51,811 nucleotides of DNA from Rhodospirillales bacterium (lineage in GTDB: Bacteria > Pseudomonadota > Alphaproteobacteria > Dongiales > Dongiaceae), in assembly GCA_009885795.1 (NCBI GenBank), contig VFKA01000061.1:1-51811 (forward strand). Direction: 5' to 3'. Each line of letters opens with the position of its first letter. Position 1 is the first letter of the stretch. Below, piece by piece: positions 26,759 through 34,519 of this stretch. Both the position numbers and the translations under genes were made by a program. The notes under the pieces were generated by a model. It saw nothing but the letters and a program-made list of their open reading frames with translations, had not been told where the DNA came from and did not search any database.

Positions 26759-26833
26759 GGGGGGAAGGTTCCGGTCTGACAGGAGGGGCGCGACGTCAAG
26801 GCTTGCTATAGCAGGTGTGGAACCCCGATACAA

Positions 26834-27595
26834 TCACGCGAGGTCAACCGATTCGAACGTGCTTTCGTCCGGATGGCCGGGCGCGAACAGCCAGATGGCC
26901 GGCAGCGTTCCGGCGCCTGGCCCCGGTAGCGCGATGAGCGAGCTCGAAACCGTCCCGAAGCCGCCTTCGGTCGCGATGTTCATGGCGTCGTAAGGCCCGC
27001 CGCCCTGGTCGAAACGCCGGTCGGCCAAGAGGCGTTGCCAACCCGACCAGTCGCCGGCATCGGGATCGGGCGCGGGCGCCTTCTCGAACCGGGGCAGATA
27101 GGCGCGGATGCGCCGGCTGTTGGCGGCGTCGTTGCGGTCGTGCGCGGTCACCATGGAGAGGCCGGGGGCCAAGCGCTCGACATCGATCCAGCCTTCGGGC
27201 CGGCCGATGCTGCGCAGCCAGTAGGCGTCGCGGTTGTCGGCCACGACCATGTTGAAGCTGCGATAGGCCGCCGGGTCGAGGAAGCCGAGCGCCTCGGCGG
27301 CGGCCGAGGCATCGGCGTGATCCAGCGCCTCGAGGACCAGCTCGCCGCGGCTGCGCTTGCCGGTTTCCGGCCCCAGGGAGTCGGCCCTGTTCAGGATCGC
27401 GGCCAGCACGCCATTGTCGTTGACGCCCAGCCAACTTCCGCCCGCCAGGCGGTCGATACCGGCGACGACGTCGGCCCGGTCGGGCCAATGGCGCCCGGGC
27501 GCCGCCCAGGGCCGGCCCTTCATCTCGTCTCGATTGGCCGCGAACAGGATCGGCCAGCGATGGTCCGGACGATAGAGGATGACGACGCTGCACAT
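26834..27595 (-). CDS. NRDE/TANGO2-family protein
   Basis: 253 residues from ATG 27595 (MCSVVILYRPDHRWPILFAA). It carries NRDE at 21-24 after an N-terminal Cys2, which in NRDE proteins may become an N-terminal nucleophile. Further motifs are WLGVNDNGVLAAILNRA, RSRGELVLEAL and FNMVVADN. The function is unknown; TANGO2 relatives are linked to heme handling. It lies 75 bp upstream of purC on the same strand and could be in its operon. An ATG at 27604 adds three residues and would bury Cys2. Confidence 0.88.
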   Translation of the reverse strand: MCSVVILYRPDHRWPILFAANRDEMKGRPWAAPGRHWPDRADVVAGIDRLAGGSWLGVNDNGVLAAILNRADSLGPETGKRSRGELVLEALDHADASAAAEALGFLDPAAYRSFNMVVADNRDAYWLRSIGRPEGWIDVERLAPGLSMVTAHDRNDAANSRRIRAYLPRFEKAPAPDPDAGDWSGWQRLLADRRFDQGGGPYDAMNIATEGGFGTVSSSLIALPGPGAGTLPAIWLFAPGHPDESTFESVDLA

Positions 27596-27687
27596 CTCAG
27601 GCAAGTTCCGGGTTGGCTTGGACGCAGGCGACCCTGGGCGCTATAAGGGGCGCATAGGCAAAGCATGGCAAGAGACGGAGCGGCTTC

Positions 27688-28017
27688 ATGTCACAATTCG
27701 ACGATCGCGAAAAAGGCTACGAGCAGAAGTACAAACACGACAAGGAGCTCGACTTCAAGGTGAATGCCCGCCGCAACAAGCTCTTGGGGTTGTGGGCCGC
27801 CGGGCAGCTCCAGATCCATGGAGGCGAGGCCGAGGCCTACGCCAAATCCGTGGTCATGGCCGACTTCGAGAAGCCCGGCGACGACGACGTGGTGGAGAAG
27901 GTGCTCGCCGACTTCAAGGCCAAGGGCGTCGCCATGACCGAGCATCGCGTGCGCAAGGAGATGGCCGATTTGCTCGGCACCGCCCGCGACCAGGTCATCC
28001 GCGAAGTGAAGTCGTGA
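27688..28017 (+). CDS. DUF1476 protein, zeta subunit (inhibitor) of F1-ATPase
   Basis: 109 residues, MSQFDDREKGYEQKYKHDKE at the start, then LDFKVNARRNKLLGLWAA. DUF1476 is the alphaproteobacterial zeta subunit, whose N-terminal inhibitory segment blocks reverse ATP hydrolysis by F1. It is nearly confined to this class, so it is a strong taxonomic marker. It is convergent with purB (5 bp between stops) and divergent from the NRDE gene, the usual place in this class. Confidence 0.92.
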   Translation: MSQFDDREKGYEQKYKHDKELDFKVNARRNKLLGLWAAGQLQIHGGEAEAYAKSVVMADFEKPGDDDVVEKVLADFKAKGVAMTEHRVRKEMADLLGTARDQVIREVKS

Positions 28018-28021
28018 AGCT

Positions 28022-29320
28022 TTAGGATTCGCCGAACACGCGTCGGAAGATCGTGCCGACGTGCTTCAGGTGATGGTCGAGGTCGAAGTGCCGGGCAAGC
28101 TCGCCCGCGCGTAAGGTTTTCGCGACCTCCGGGTCGGCGGCGAGCAGCGCCTGGAAATCCCGCCCCGTATCCCAGGCGGCGAGCGCATGGCGCTGCACCA
28201 GGCGATAGGCGTCTTCGCGCGCCATGCCGGCCTGCGTCAGCGCCAGCAGCACGCGCTGGGAATGGATGACGCCGCCCAGGCGGTCGAGGTTGCGCCGCAT
28301 GGCGTCGGGATAGACCACCAGGCGCTCGATGATTTTGCCGAGGCGCGCCAGCGCGAAATCGAGCGCGATGGTGGCGTCGGGCGCGAACACCCGCTCCACC
28401 GCCGAATGCGAGATGTCGCGCTCGTGCCAGAGCGCCACGTTCTCGAGCGCCGGCACGACCGCCGCGCGCACCACCCGCGCGAGGCCGGTCAGGTTCTCCG
28501 ACAGCACCGGATTGCGCTTGTGCGGCATGGCCGAGGAGCCCTTCTGGCCGGGCTCGAAATACTCCTCCGCCTCGCGAACTTCCGTGCGCTGCAGGTGGCG
28601 AATCTCGATGGCGAGGTTCTCGACCGACGAGGCGATGACGCCAAGCGCCGCGAAGAAATGCGCGTGGCGATCGCGCGGGACCACTTGCGTCGAGACCGGC
28701 TCGGGCGAGAGGCCGAGTTTTTCCGCCACGTACGCCTCGACGCCCGGATCGACGTTGGCGAAGGTGCCGACCGCGCCCGAGATCTTGGCGACGGCCACAT
28801 CGGCGCGCGCCGCTTCGAGCCGCTTTCGCCCGCGCGCGAAGGCGGCGTAATGGCCGGCGAGCTTCAGGCCGAAGGTCGTCGGCTCGGCATGGACGCCGTG
28901 GCTGCGGCCCATGCAGGGCGTCATCTTGTGTTCGACGGCGCGGCGCTTCAACGCGGCGAGAAGCGCGTCGAGGTCGGCCAGCAGCAGATCGGCGGCTTGG
29001 GTCAACTGGACCGCGAGGCAGGTATCGAGCACGTCCGAGGAGGTCATGCCCTGGTGCACGAAGCGCGCTTCCGGCCCAACGTGGCTGGCGAGATCGGTCA
29101 GGAACGCGATCACGTCGTGGTGCGTCTCGCGCTCGATCTCGTCGATGCGGGCGATGTCGAACCGGCCGCGCTCGCGAACCGCCTTGGCCGCGGCGCGGGG
29201 GATCGTGCCCATCTCGGCCATCGCCTCGGCGGCCAGCGTCTCGATCTCGAGCCAGATGCGATAGCGGTTCGCCGGCTCCCAGATCGCCGCCATGCCCGCG
29301 CGGCTGTAGCGGGGGATCAT
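28022..29320 (-). CDS. purB: Adenylosuccinate lyase
   Basis: 432 residues. A fumarase/aspartase-superfamily enzyme that cleaves SAICAR and adenylosuccinate. Visible motifs are RSHGVHAEPTTFGLKLAG, the flexible signature loop SSAMPHKRNPVLSENL with the catalytic Ser, and ERDISHSAVERVFAPD. It begins MIPRYSRAGMAAIWEPANRY. Length is standard. It is separated from the downstream pur genes by the convergent zeta gene. The cupin gene starts 6 bp upstream. Confidence 0.96.
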   Translation of the reverse strand: MIPRYSRAGMAAIWEPANRYRIWLEIETLAAEAMAEMGTIPRAAAKAVRERGRFDIARIDEIERETHHDVIAFLTDLASHVGPEARFVHQGMTSSDVLDTCLAVQLTQAADLLLADLDALLAALKRRAVEHKMTPCMGRSHGVHAEPTTFGLKLAGHYAAFARGRKRLEAARADVAVAKISGAVGTFANVDPGVEAYVAEKLGLSPEPVSTQVVPRDRHAHFFAALGVIASSVENLAIEIRHLQRTEVREAEEYFEPGQKGSSAMPHKRNPVLSENLTGLARVVRAAVVPALENVALWHERDISHSAVERVFAPDATIALDFALARLGKIIERLVVYPDAMRRNLDRLGGVIHSQRVLLALTQAGMAREDAYRLVQRHALAAWDTGRDFQALLAADPEVAKTLRAGELARHFDLDHHLKHVGTIFRRVFGES

Positions 29321-29326
29321 CGGAAG

Positions 29327-29830
29327 TTAGAGCCCATGGCGGCGGCGCCAATCGACCGGATAGAGCACGTAGCAGACGACGGCGCGCTCGCCCTCGTAAC
29401 GAAGCGCCGTGCCCTCCGGCAGCCAGACCACGTCGCCGGCATGGGCCTCGATCGCGCGGCCGGCGGCGAGGCGAAGGCGGAAAATGCCTTCGAGTACCAC
29501 GACCAGCTCGTCGTAGAGGACCGTCCATTCGATCGAGCAGCCGTCGAAGGTGGCGATGCCGGCGCCCATGGTGCGGCTGAGCGCGGGACCGACCAGGCGG
29601 GCGATGGTGGCCGAACCCGGCGGACCGCCATAGGGCTCGAAGCGCATCTCGCCGCGGCGGAAGAGGATCGGCTTGGCCGGGGCTTTGACGGGAGCTCTGC
29701 GCTTGACCGGCCGGGCCTTCGCGCCGGCACGGCGGAGCGCGGCGACGCGGCCGGTTCGAGACTTCACGGCGCGGCGCCCGCCGGCGGTGCCGGCCCCGGA
29801 TCCAGATCGACGTTTGGCCATGTCTGTCAC
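29327..29830 (-). CDS. Cupin-domain protein with basic N-terminus
   Basis: 167 residues. The first 55 or so are basic and low in complexity (GRVAALRRAGAKARPVKRRA). The cupin barrel then covers about 60-160: MGAGIATFDGCSIEWTVLYD, VVVLEGIFRLRL, and HAGDVVWLPEGTALRYEG. It resembles EutQ-type cupins, but the family's function here is not evident. It ends 6 bp before purB on the same strand, so it is likely cotranscribed. Confidence 0.82.
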   Translation of the reverse strand: MTDMAKRRSGSGAGTAGGRRAVKSRTGRVAALRRAGAKARPVKRRAPVKAPAKPILFRRGEMRFEPYGGPPGSATIARLVGPALSRTMGAGIATFDGCSIEWTVLYDELVVVLEGIFRLRLAAGRAIEAHAGDVVWLPEGTALRYEGERAVVCYVLYPVDWRRRHGL

Positions 29831-29961
29831 CTTGTTCCGAATAGCAGGGATTGGAGTCTAGCATCGCCGGCCGCCGGGCGCGACGGGGCTTGCGCCGGAA
29901 ACCGCCCTATGGCCCGCTACAGGTTCCGCGGCCCCAAACCTTCCGAGTCCGGTTGTAGGAG

Positions 29962-31011
29962 ATGCCGATGCCCGACAACGAACCGCCGCGGTCCAGCATC
30001 GTCCTTTATCAGACGGAGGACGGCCGCACGCGCATCCAGTGCCGGTTCGAGGACGAGACGATCTGGCTGACGCAAAGATTGATGGCGGAGTTATTCCAAA
30101 AGGACGTCCGCACCATCAACGAGCACGTCCAGAATATCTTTGCCGAGGGCGAGCTGGCCGAGGAATCAGTTATCCGGAAATTCCGGATAACTGCCGCCGA
30201 TGGCAAGGGCTACGACACGCAACACTACAACCTGGAAGTGGTCATCGCCGTCGGATACAGGGTGAAATCTCCCCGCGGCACGCAGTTCCGTCAATGGGCG
30301 ACGGCGCGCTTGAGCGAATACATGGTGAAGGGCTTCACCATGGACGACGAGCGGCTCAAGAATCCGCCGGGCAAGGGGCAGACGGATTACTTCGACGAAC
30401 TGTTGGAGCGCATTCGCGACATCCGCTCCAGCGAGCGCCGGGTCTATTTGCGCGTGCGGGAGATCCTCGCGCTGGCGGCGGACTATTCACCGTCCGAGCC
30501 GCAGACGCAGGTCTTTTTCCAGACGGTACAAAATAAGCTTCACTTCGCCGCCACCGGGAAGACCGCACCCGAACTGATTGCCGAACGTGCCAACGCCGCC
30601 AAGGCAAACATGGGGCTGACGGCGTGGAAAAGCGGCGTGGTCCGCAAGGGCGATGCGACCGTTGCAAAGAACTACCTGCGCGAAGCCGAGATCACCGAGT
30701 TAAACCGCATTGTCGTCATGTTTCTCGATTTCGCCGAGGATCAGGCTCGGCGGCGCAAGCAGGTCTTCTTGCACAACTGGCGGACCCGGCTCGACGATTT
30801 CTTGCGCTTGAACGAGCGCGCCATCCTGCCCGGCGCCGGCAAGGTCAGTCGCGAGGAGGCGGACGCCATCGCGGAGCAAGAGTATGATCGGTTCGCCGCC
30901 CGTCGCCGTGCGCGGCTCGAAGACGAGGCGGAGGCCGACCACCTCAAGCAACTCGAAGACGAAGTGCGGAAATTGCCCCGACCGAAGAAACCCAAACCGC
31001 CAAAGCCATGA
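29962..31011 (+). CDS. rhuM: RhuM-family protein
   Basis: 349 residues (ATG 29962 or 29968). It has ETIWLTQRLMAELFQKDVRT, INEHVQNIFAEGEL, the core IAVGYRVKSPRGTQFRQWAT, and a Lys/Glu-rich C-terminus. RhuM proteins were first noted in a Salmonella pathogenicity island but are commonly embedded in type I restriction-modification operons. That context fits here: an hsdR-like start overlaps its stop by ATGA. Its biochemical role is not known. Confidence 0.88.
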   Translation: MPMPDNEPPRSSIVLYQTEDGRTRIQCRFEDETIWLTQRLMAELFQKDVRTINEHVQNIFAEGELAEESVIRKFRITAADGKGYDTQHYNLEVVIAVGYRVKSPRGTQFRQWATARLSEYMVKGFTMDDERLKNPPGKGQTDYFDELLERIRDIRSSERRVYLRVREILALAADYSPSEPQTQVFFQTVQNKLHFAATGKTAPELIAERANAAKANMGLTAWKSGVVRKGDATVAKNYLREAEITELNRIVVMFLDFAEDQARRRKQVFLHNWRTRLDDFLRLNERAILPGAGKVSREEADAIAEQEYDRFAARRRARLEDEAEADHLKQLEDEVRKLPRPKKPKPPKP

Positions 31012-31070
31012 ACGAAGCCGAGACCCGGGCCGAGCACATCGATCCCGCGCTCGCGCGCGACGGGCTGGCG
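31008..31070 (+). pseudogene. N-terminal stub of a type I restriction subunit (HsdR)
   Basis: A frame starting at ATG within the rhuM stop (ATGA) reads MNEAETRAEHIDPALARDG. This is the characteristic start of HsdR subunits (family consensus MNEAETRAxxIDPAL). Family resemblance ends after about 20 codons, and the sequence then belongs to the unrelated antitoxin fragment on the other strand. No hsdM or hsdS is present. Confidence 0.6.
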
Positions 31071-31172
31071 CTATCGGAGGGCCGCGAGCGCCGCCTCGGG
31101 CGAACGGTCGAACACTTTCAGGAGCGCCCTGGCGGGGCCCGCCAGCGACCGCTTTCCCTGCTCCGACGTCAA
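31071..31172 (-). pseudogene. C-terminal fragment of an XRE-type antitoxin
   Basis: The frame reads EQGKRSLAGPARALLKVFDR, then SPEAALAALR and a stop at 31071-31073. This is the C-terminus of HTH antitoxins of the kind with WEQGxRxPxGPAxxLLxV. The normal tryptophan before EQG is absent and the DNA-binding part is missing. The fragment directly joins the hsdR stub on one side and the next gene's end on the other, marking a rearrangement. Confidence 0.5.
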
Positions 31173-31173
31173 A

Positions 31174-31962
31174 TCAAAATAACCGATCGAAGTCGCGCTT
31201 TGATACCTCTTGCAGTCGGCGCGCAAACTCGTTCGCGTAGAACATGTCCGGCTCGAAGCGCTGAGGCTTCACCTTCTCCCGAAATTGTGGCTCGCTTGGA
31301 TCAAGCGCGAACAGAATTAAGCCAACCCCGTAAATCGAGCATAGGGCATGAAGGCGATCTTCATCGTTGGGATCAATCGTGTCCGGCATTACGACATAGG
31401 TCTTATGCGAAAATAACCTGTAAGCACACACTTGTCCAAAAGCGATCACCGATTGCGTCGGGTCGATCTTCATTTCCGCTGAAACAATTTCGATTGGAAA
31501 TGAAATGGGGTCACTTTTTCGAGGCTTGTAAACGCCAATGACGTCTGGGGTGCCCCACTTATTCTTGAAGGCTTTTCCACCCATCACAAGCGTCTCATTG
31601 ATCTCAGCGTCGGTCCTGAGCCAATCGGCAAACGGTTGGTAAAACTGCTCCTCCGACGGTTTAGTCCTCTTGCCTCTTACGTCGACCTCGATTTCGTTCG
31701 GTGGTTTTTGACTATCGCTTTCGAATTCACCCGTACGCGACTCGACATGTTTCGCGAGTACCCATAGCCCCCTGCTCGGCCTGACGATTTGTTTCGTCTT
31801 CGAGAGCAAATCCTGGAAGGCACCGTGCACGGTGTTAATCGGCGTTTCAGGCGCCGACTGGTGTACCATTTTCACGAGTTCCATGTAGCGAATGCCCTGA
31901 GGTGCCTTATCAAGATAGCTCAGGGCGCGCTTCCTTATTTCGGCAACATTAATCTTGGGCAT
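31174..31962 (-). CDS. PD-(D/E)xK-like protein with N-terminal winged helix
   Basis: 262 residues. The N-terminal 65 or so look like a HARE-type winged helix (MPKINVAEIRKRALSYLDKA, INTVHGAFQDLLSKTKQIVR). The middle holds a candidate nuclease core: D140 in KWGTPDVIGVY and E163-x-K165 in EIVSAEMKI. VCAYRLFSHKTYVVMPD follows. The layout recalls restriction-type endonucleases; activity is inference. It is strikingly AT-rich, so probably acquired. Its ATG directly abuts the end of an IS3 remnant, with no ribosome site visible, so its native upstream region has been lost. Confidence 0.7.
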   Translation of the reverse strand: MPKINVAEIRKRALSYLDKAPQGIRYMELVKMVHQSAPETPINTVHGAFQDLLSKTKQIVRPSRGLWVLAKHVESRTGEFESDSQKPPNEIEVDVRGKRTKPSEEQFYQPFADWLRTDAEINETLVMGGKAFKNKWGTPDVIGVYKPRKSDPISFPIEIVSAEMKIDPTQSVIAFGQVCAYRLFSHKTYVVMPDTIDPNDEDRLHALCSIYGVGLILFALDPSEPQFREKVKPQRFEPDMFYANEFARRLQEVSKRDFDRLF

Positions 31963-32224
31963 TGAGACGGTCCCGGTTGGTTGGAGAGGTTAGCAGCGAA
32001 GTTAAGGGTGTATTCCGGTTGCTGATCATGCTGCCAAGACCTCATTCATGTAGATCGCTCTTTGTTGCTGTCGGACCTGTGGGAATGTGGGCAAGGCGCC
32101 GGCCTTGTCCATCATGTCCACAGGCCTGTTTGCCGAGTAGGCTTCTGCTGCGTCCTGCCGTCAAGAGCGGAGTGCGACCGCTCAGTGTTGTAGAAGTCGT
32201 TCCACTCGGCGATGACGTCCCGCG
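31963..32224 (-). mobile_element. 3' remnant of an IS3-family element
   Basis: The remnant starts at a terminal TGAGACGGTCCC and reaches to about 32224. The terminal 70 bp match the solo end at 11752-11825. It keeps the 3' end of the transposase gene (32112-32224). The other end of the element is lost at the junction with the following hypothetical gene, whose stop begins at 32225. Confidence 0.72.
32112..32224 (-). pseudogene. IS3-family transposase (OrfB) C-terminal fragment
   Basis: The frame reads DVIAEWNDFYNTERSHSALD, then GRTQQKPTRQTGLWT and stop. The F-Y-N-T-E-R-x-H-S-A-L segment is the hallmark end of IS3-type integrase-core transposases. About 35 codons remain; the catalytic part is gone. 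It is fused in frame with unrelated codons of the adjacent gene. Confidence 0.75.
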
Positions 32225-33355
32225 CTATCCCATGCCCTTCAGCCGGTCGATGAAGCGCCCTTTGCGGGCATGGCGTTCGCGGATCGAACGGAGTCGGGCG
32301 GCGAAGTCCTCGAACGCATCCCGTTCGTCGGCGATCGTGGCGAGGTCGCGGAGAAGGCTTGCCGCCTTGTCGTAGGCGGCCTCGTTGCGGCGCGCGATTT
32401 CGGTCTCGATCTCGCGCCACACGCTTTCACCTCGCCTTGCGATCGCGTCGAGCCGTGCCCGGCGGGCTTTCTCTTCCTCCTTCTCCCGCCGGCGCCGTTC
32501 GGCGGCGGCCTTTTCTTCCGCCGCGCGCTCGCGGGCGAGGCGGATCGCGCGGGCGCGGGCGCGCAAGTCCCCGACCGTGCGCGCGGCCGCCGGCGAGGCG
32601 TCGGTCCCGAATGCCAGGCGCTGCCGAACCGCGGCCCGCAATTCGGCCGCCACATGCGGCTCGCCGTCGGCGAGCCGCGCGAGCATCTCGGTCTTGTCGC
32701 GATCGGTCATCGCCGCGATGGCTCTCCGGGCGGCATCCGGCGATGTCGTACTCGCGCCGGCGGAACGTTCGGCCGCCGCCTGGACGAGATCGGGGTCGAT
32801 CCCGAAAAACTCGGCGAAGGCTTCGAGCGCCCCGGTCATCGGCCCGATTCCCGGCATCGGCTCCGGTTGGTCCGCCTCGAAGGCATCGGCCTCGACCGCC
32901 GTCAGCCACAGCAGATAGAAGAGCCGCGGATCGCCCGCGAGCACCTCGTTCCGGAGCGGCGCCAGCGCCGCGAGCCAACCCGAACCGTCGTCTTCATCTT
33001 CGTCGGGCTCCACCTCTTCGCGCTCGATGTCGAGGATCAGGTTCTCGCCCGAGGCCCGGAGCGCGGCGCAATCGACCTCGCGGAGGAAGGCATCGAGAAT
33101 CGACCGATCGACCAGCCGCTTCGGCAGGCGGATCATGAGCCGGCGCGTGCCCCAGTTCGCCAGATAGAGATGGAGGTCGAACCAGCGCTCCATGAGCTTG
33201 GCCGGATCGCCCTTGAAGCTTCCCCATTCGTAGGAATTCGTGAAGCTCGTGGCCGTGATTCGCGCCCGCGTCGACAGCGCCCGGAGCGCCCGCCGGTCCG
33301 CTTCGCCGAGCGGGTAGTCCACCGCCTGAAATTCGTAATACTGGTACTCGCTCAT
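32225..33355 (-). CDS. Conserved hypothetical protein with C-terminal coiled coil
   Basis: 376 residues from ATG 33355 (MSEYQYYEFQAVDYPLGEAD). The N-terminal 110 or so residues are highly ordered: LRALSTRARITATSFTNSYE, WGSFKGDPAKLMERWFDLHL, YLANWGTRRLMIRLPKRLVD. An acidic stretch follows (EPDEDEDDGSGW), then helices, and from about 270 a charged coiled coil (RERAAEEKAAAERRRREKEE). The N-terminal pattern belongs to a broadly distributed family without known function. The stop lies at the junction to the IS3 remnant but the end looks natural. The upstream 12 bp lead to the transporter gene's stop. Confidence 0.82.
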   Translation of the reverse strand: MSEYQYYEFQAVDYPLGEADRRALRALSTRARITATSFTNSYEWGSFKGDPAKLMERWFDLHLYLANWGTRRLMIRLPKRLVDRSILDAFLREVDCAALRASGENLILDIEREEVEPDEDEDDGSGWLAALAPLRNEVLAGDPRLFYLLWLTAVEADAFEADQPEPMPGIGPMTGALEAFAEFFGIDPDLVQAAAERSAGASTTSPDAARRAIAAMTDRDKTEMLARLADGEPHVAAELRAAVRQRLAFGTDASPAAARTVGDLRARARAIRLARERAAEEKAAAERRRREKEEEKARRARLDAIARRGESVWREIETEIARRNEAAYDKAASLLRDLATIADERDAFEDFAARLRSIRERHARKGRFIDRLKGMG

Positions 33356-33366
33356 GGCTGGTTCCG

Positions 33367-34278
33367 CTATTTGACTCTGCTTCGCCTTCGAATCCAGTTG
33401 CGCGCCTGGGCCTGGAACAATCCGGCCAGCACGAGCGCGCCGCCGGCGACCTGCTGCCAGCGCGGCTCGATACCCATCATGGCCGAAATGACGATGGCGA
33501 AGACCGGCGAGAGATTGGTGAACATCGAGGCCACGACCACGCCGACCCGGCGCACGCCGAAATGCCAGGTGAAATTCCCGACGACGACGGCCAGCAGCAC
33601 GATCCAGGCGAGAAACCCGACGTCCTGCCAGCCGGCCGGCGGCGGCGGCGGCATTTGCGCCAATCCGGCCGCGGCGGCGGCGAGATAGACCGCGGTGGCC
33701 GCGACGGCGCCCGTCATGACGGTGACGGTGGTGATGCGAAGCTGCGAGGAACCGGCGAGCCACGCTTGCGCCGCTATCGAGTACCAGGACCAGCACGCGG
33801 CGGCGAGCAGGATGAGCGGCTCGCCGCCGCGAAAGTCGAAGGGGATCGCGCCGTAGCTGGGGTCGTAGGTCGCGAGCGCGCAGCCGAGGACGGCGAGGAT
33901 GACGGCCGGCCACATCGTCCGCTCGATCGGAAAGCGATAGAACAGCCAGCCGACCCCCGCCGCCACCACCGGGCCGGCCGCCGACAGCACCACGGCGGTC
34001 ACCGGATTGGAATACGCGATGCCGAGCGTGAAGGCCGGGGCGAAGACGCCGATTCCGATCCCGCCCAGGAGACTGGTTCGCCAGAGCGGCACGCCGCGCG
34101 GCAGCAACGGACCGGGTTCGACGGCGAGCAGGATGACGATCAGCACGGGGGCGCCCAGTACATAGCGGATGGCGGCGAGGAAATAGGGATCCCAGGTGGC
34201 GAGCAGCGCGTTGACGAACGGGATCATCGCCCCCCAGGTCATGGCGGTGAAGAGGAGGCCGAGATTTGCGGCGAGCAT
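33367..34278 (-). CDS. EamA/DMT-family transporter
   Basis: 303 residues from ATG 34278. About ten hydrophobic helices in two EamA halves can be followed, for example LLFTAMTWGAMIPFVNALLA, LLGGIGIGVFAPAFTLGIAY, VVLSAAGPVVAAGVGWLFYR and LAWIVLLAVVVGNFTWHFGV. It is an inner-membrane drug/metabolite exporter-like protein; the substrate is unknown. An upstream start at 34323 would add a basic leader. The ribosome site is poor for both starts. Confidence 0.85.
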   Translation of the reverse strand: MLAANLGLLFTAMTWGAMIPFVNALLATWDPYFLAAIRYVLGAPVLIVILLAVEPGPLLPRGVPLWRTSLLGGIGIGVFAPAFTLGIAYSNPVTAVVLSAAGPVVAAGVGWLFYRFPIERTMWPAVILAVLGCALATYDPSYGAIPFDFRGGEPLILLAAACWSWYSIAAQAWLAGSSQLRITTVTVMTGAVAATAVYLAAAAAGLAQMPPPPPAGWQDVGFLAWIVLLAVVVGNFTWHFGVRRVGVVVASMFTNLSPVFAIVISAMMGIEPRWQQVAGGALVLAGLFQAQARNWIRRRSRVK

Positions 34279-34362
34279 GAGGGGTGCTGGGCGGGCGTGC
34301 GATCGGGAAATCGAAGGCCGCATCATAGCGCGGCGGCGGGCGCTTGTCCTACCCCGCGCTTC

Positions 34363-34490
34363 ATGGTTCGTCCCTCGACAAGCTCGGGATGAGGACGGCC
34401 GCTGGCGCGGCCTCCTCACCATGAGGAAGTCTCGGTGTTTCCTCACCCTGAGAAGCGCCCGAAAGGGCGCGTCTCGAAGGGCGAGGAAAC
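34363..34490 (+). repeat. Cluster of interspersed palindromic repeats, including copy 2
   Basis: 34394-34426 is the same unit as 7196-7228 in reverse orientation, with one difference. It is flanked by TCGACAAGCTCGGGATGAGG and by a CGCCCGAAAGGGCG hairpin with CTCACCCTGAG. It fills the gap between the convergently arranged ends of the transporter promoter region and the HerA gene stop. Confidence 0.65.
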
Positions 34491-34519
34491 CCGATTCGCT
34501 CGCCTTGAGGGTGTGGGTG

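Noticed and set aside
27837-30070. Long frames on both strands across purB and the cupin gene
   Set aside because: Composition bias only; purB and cupin motifs explain the region.
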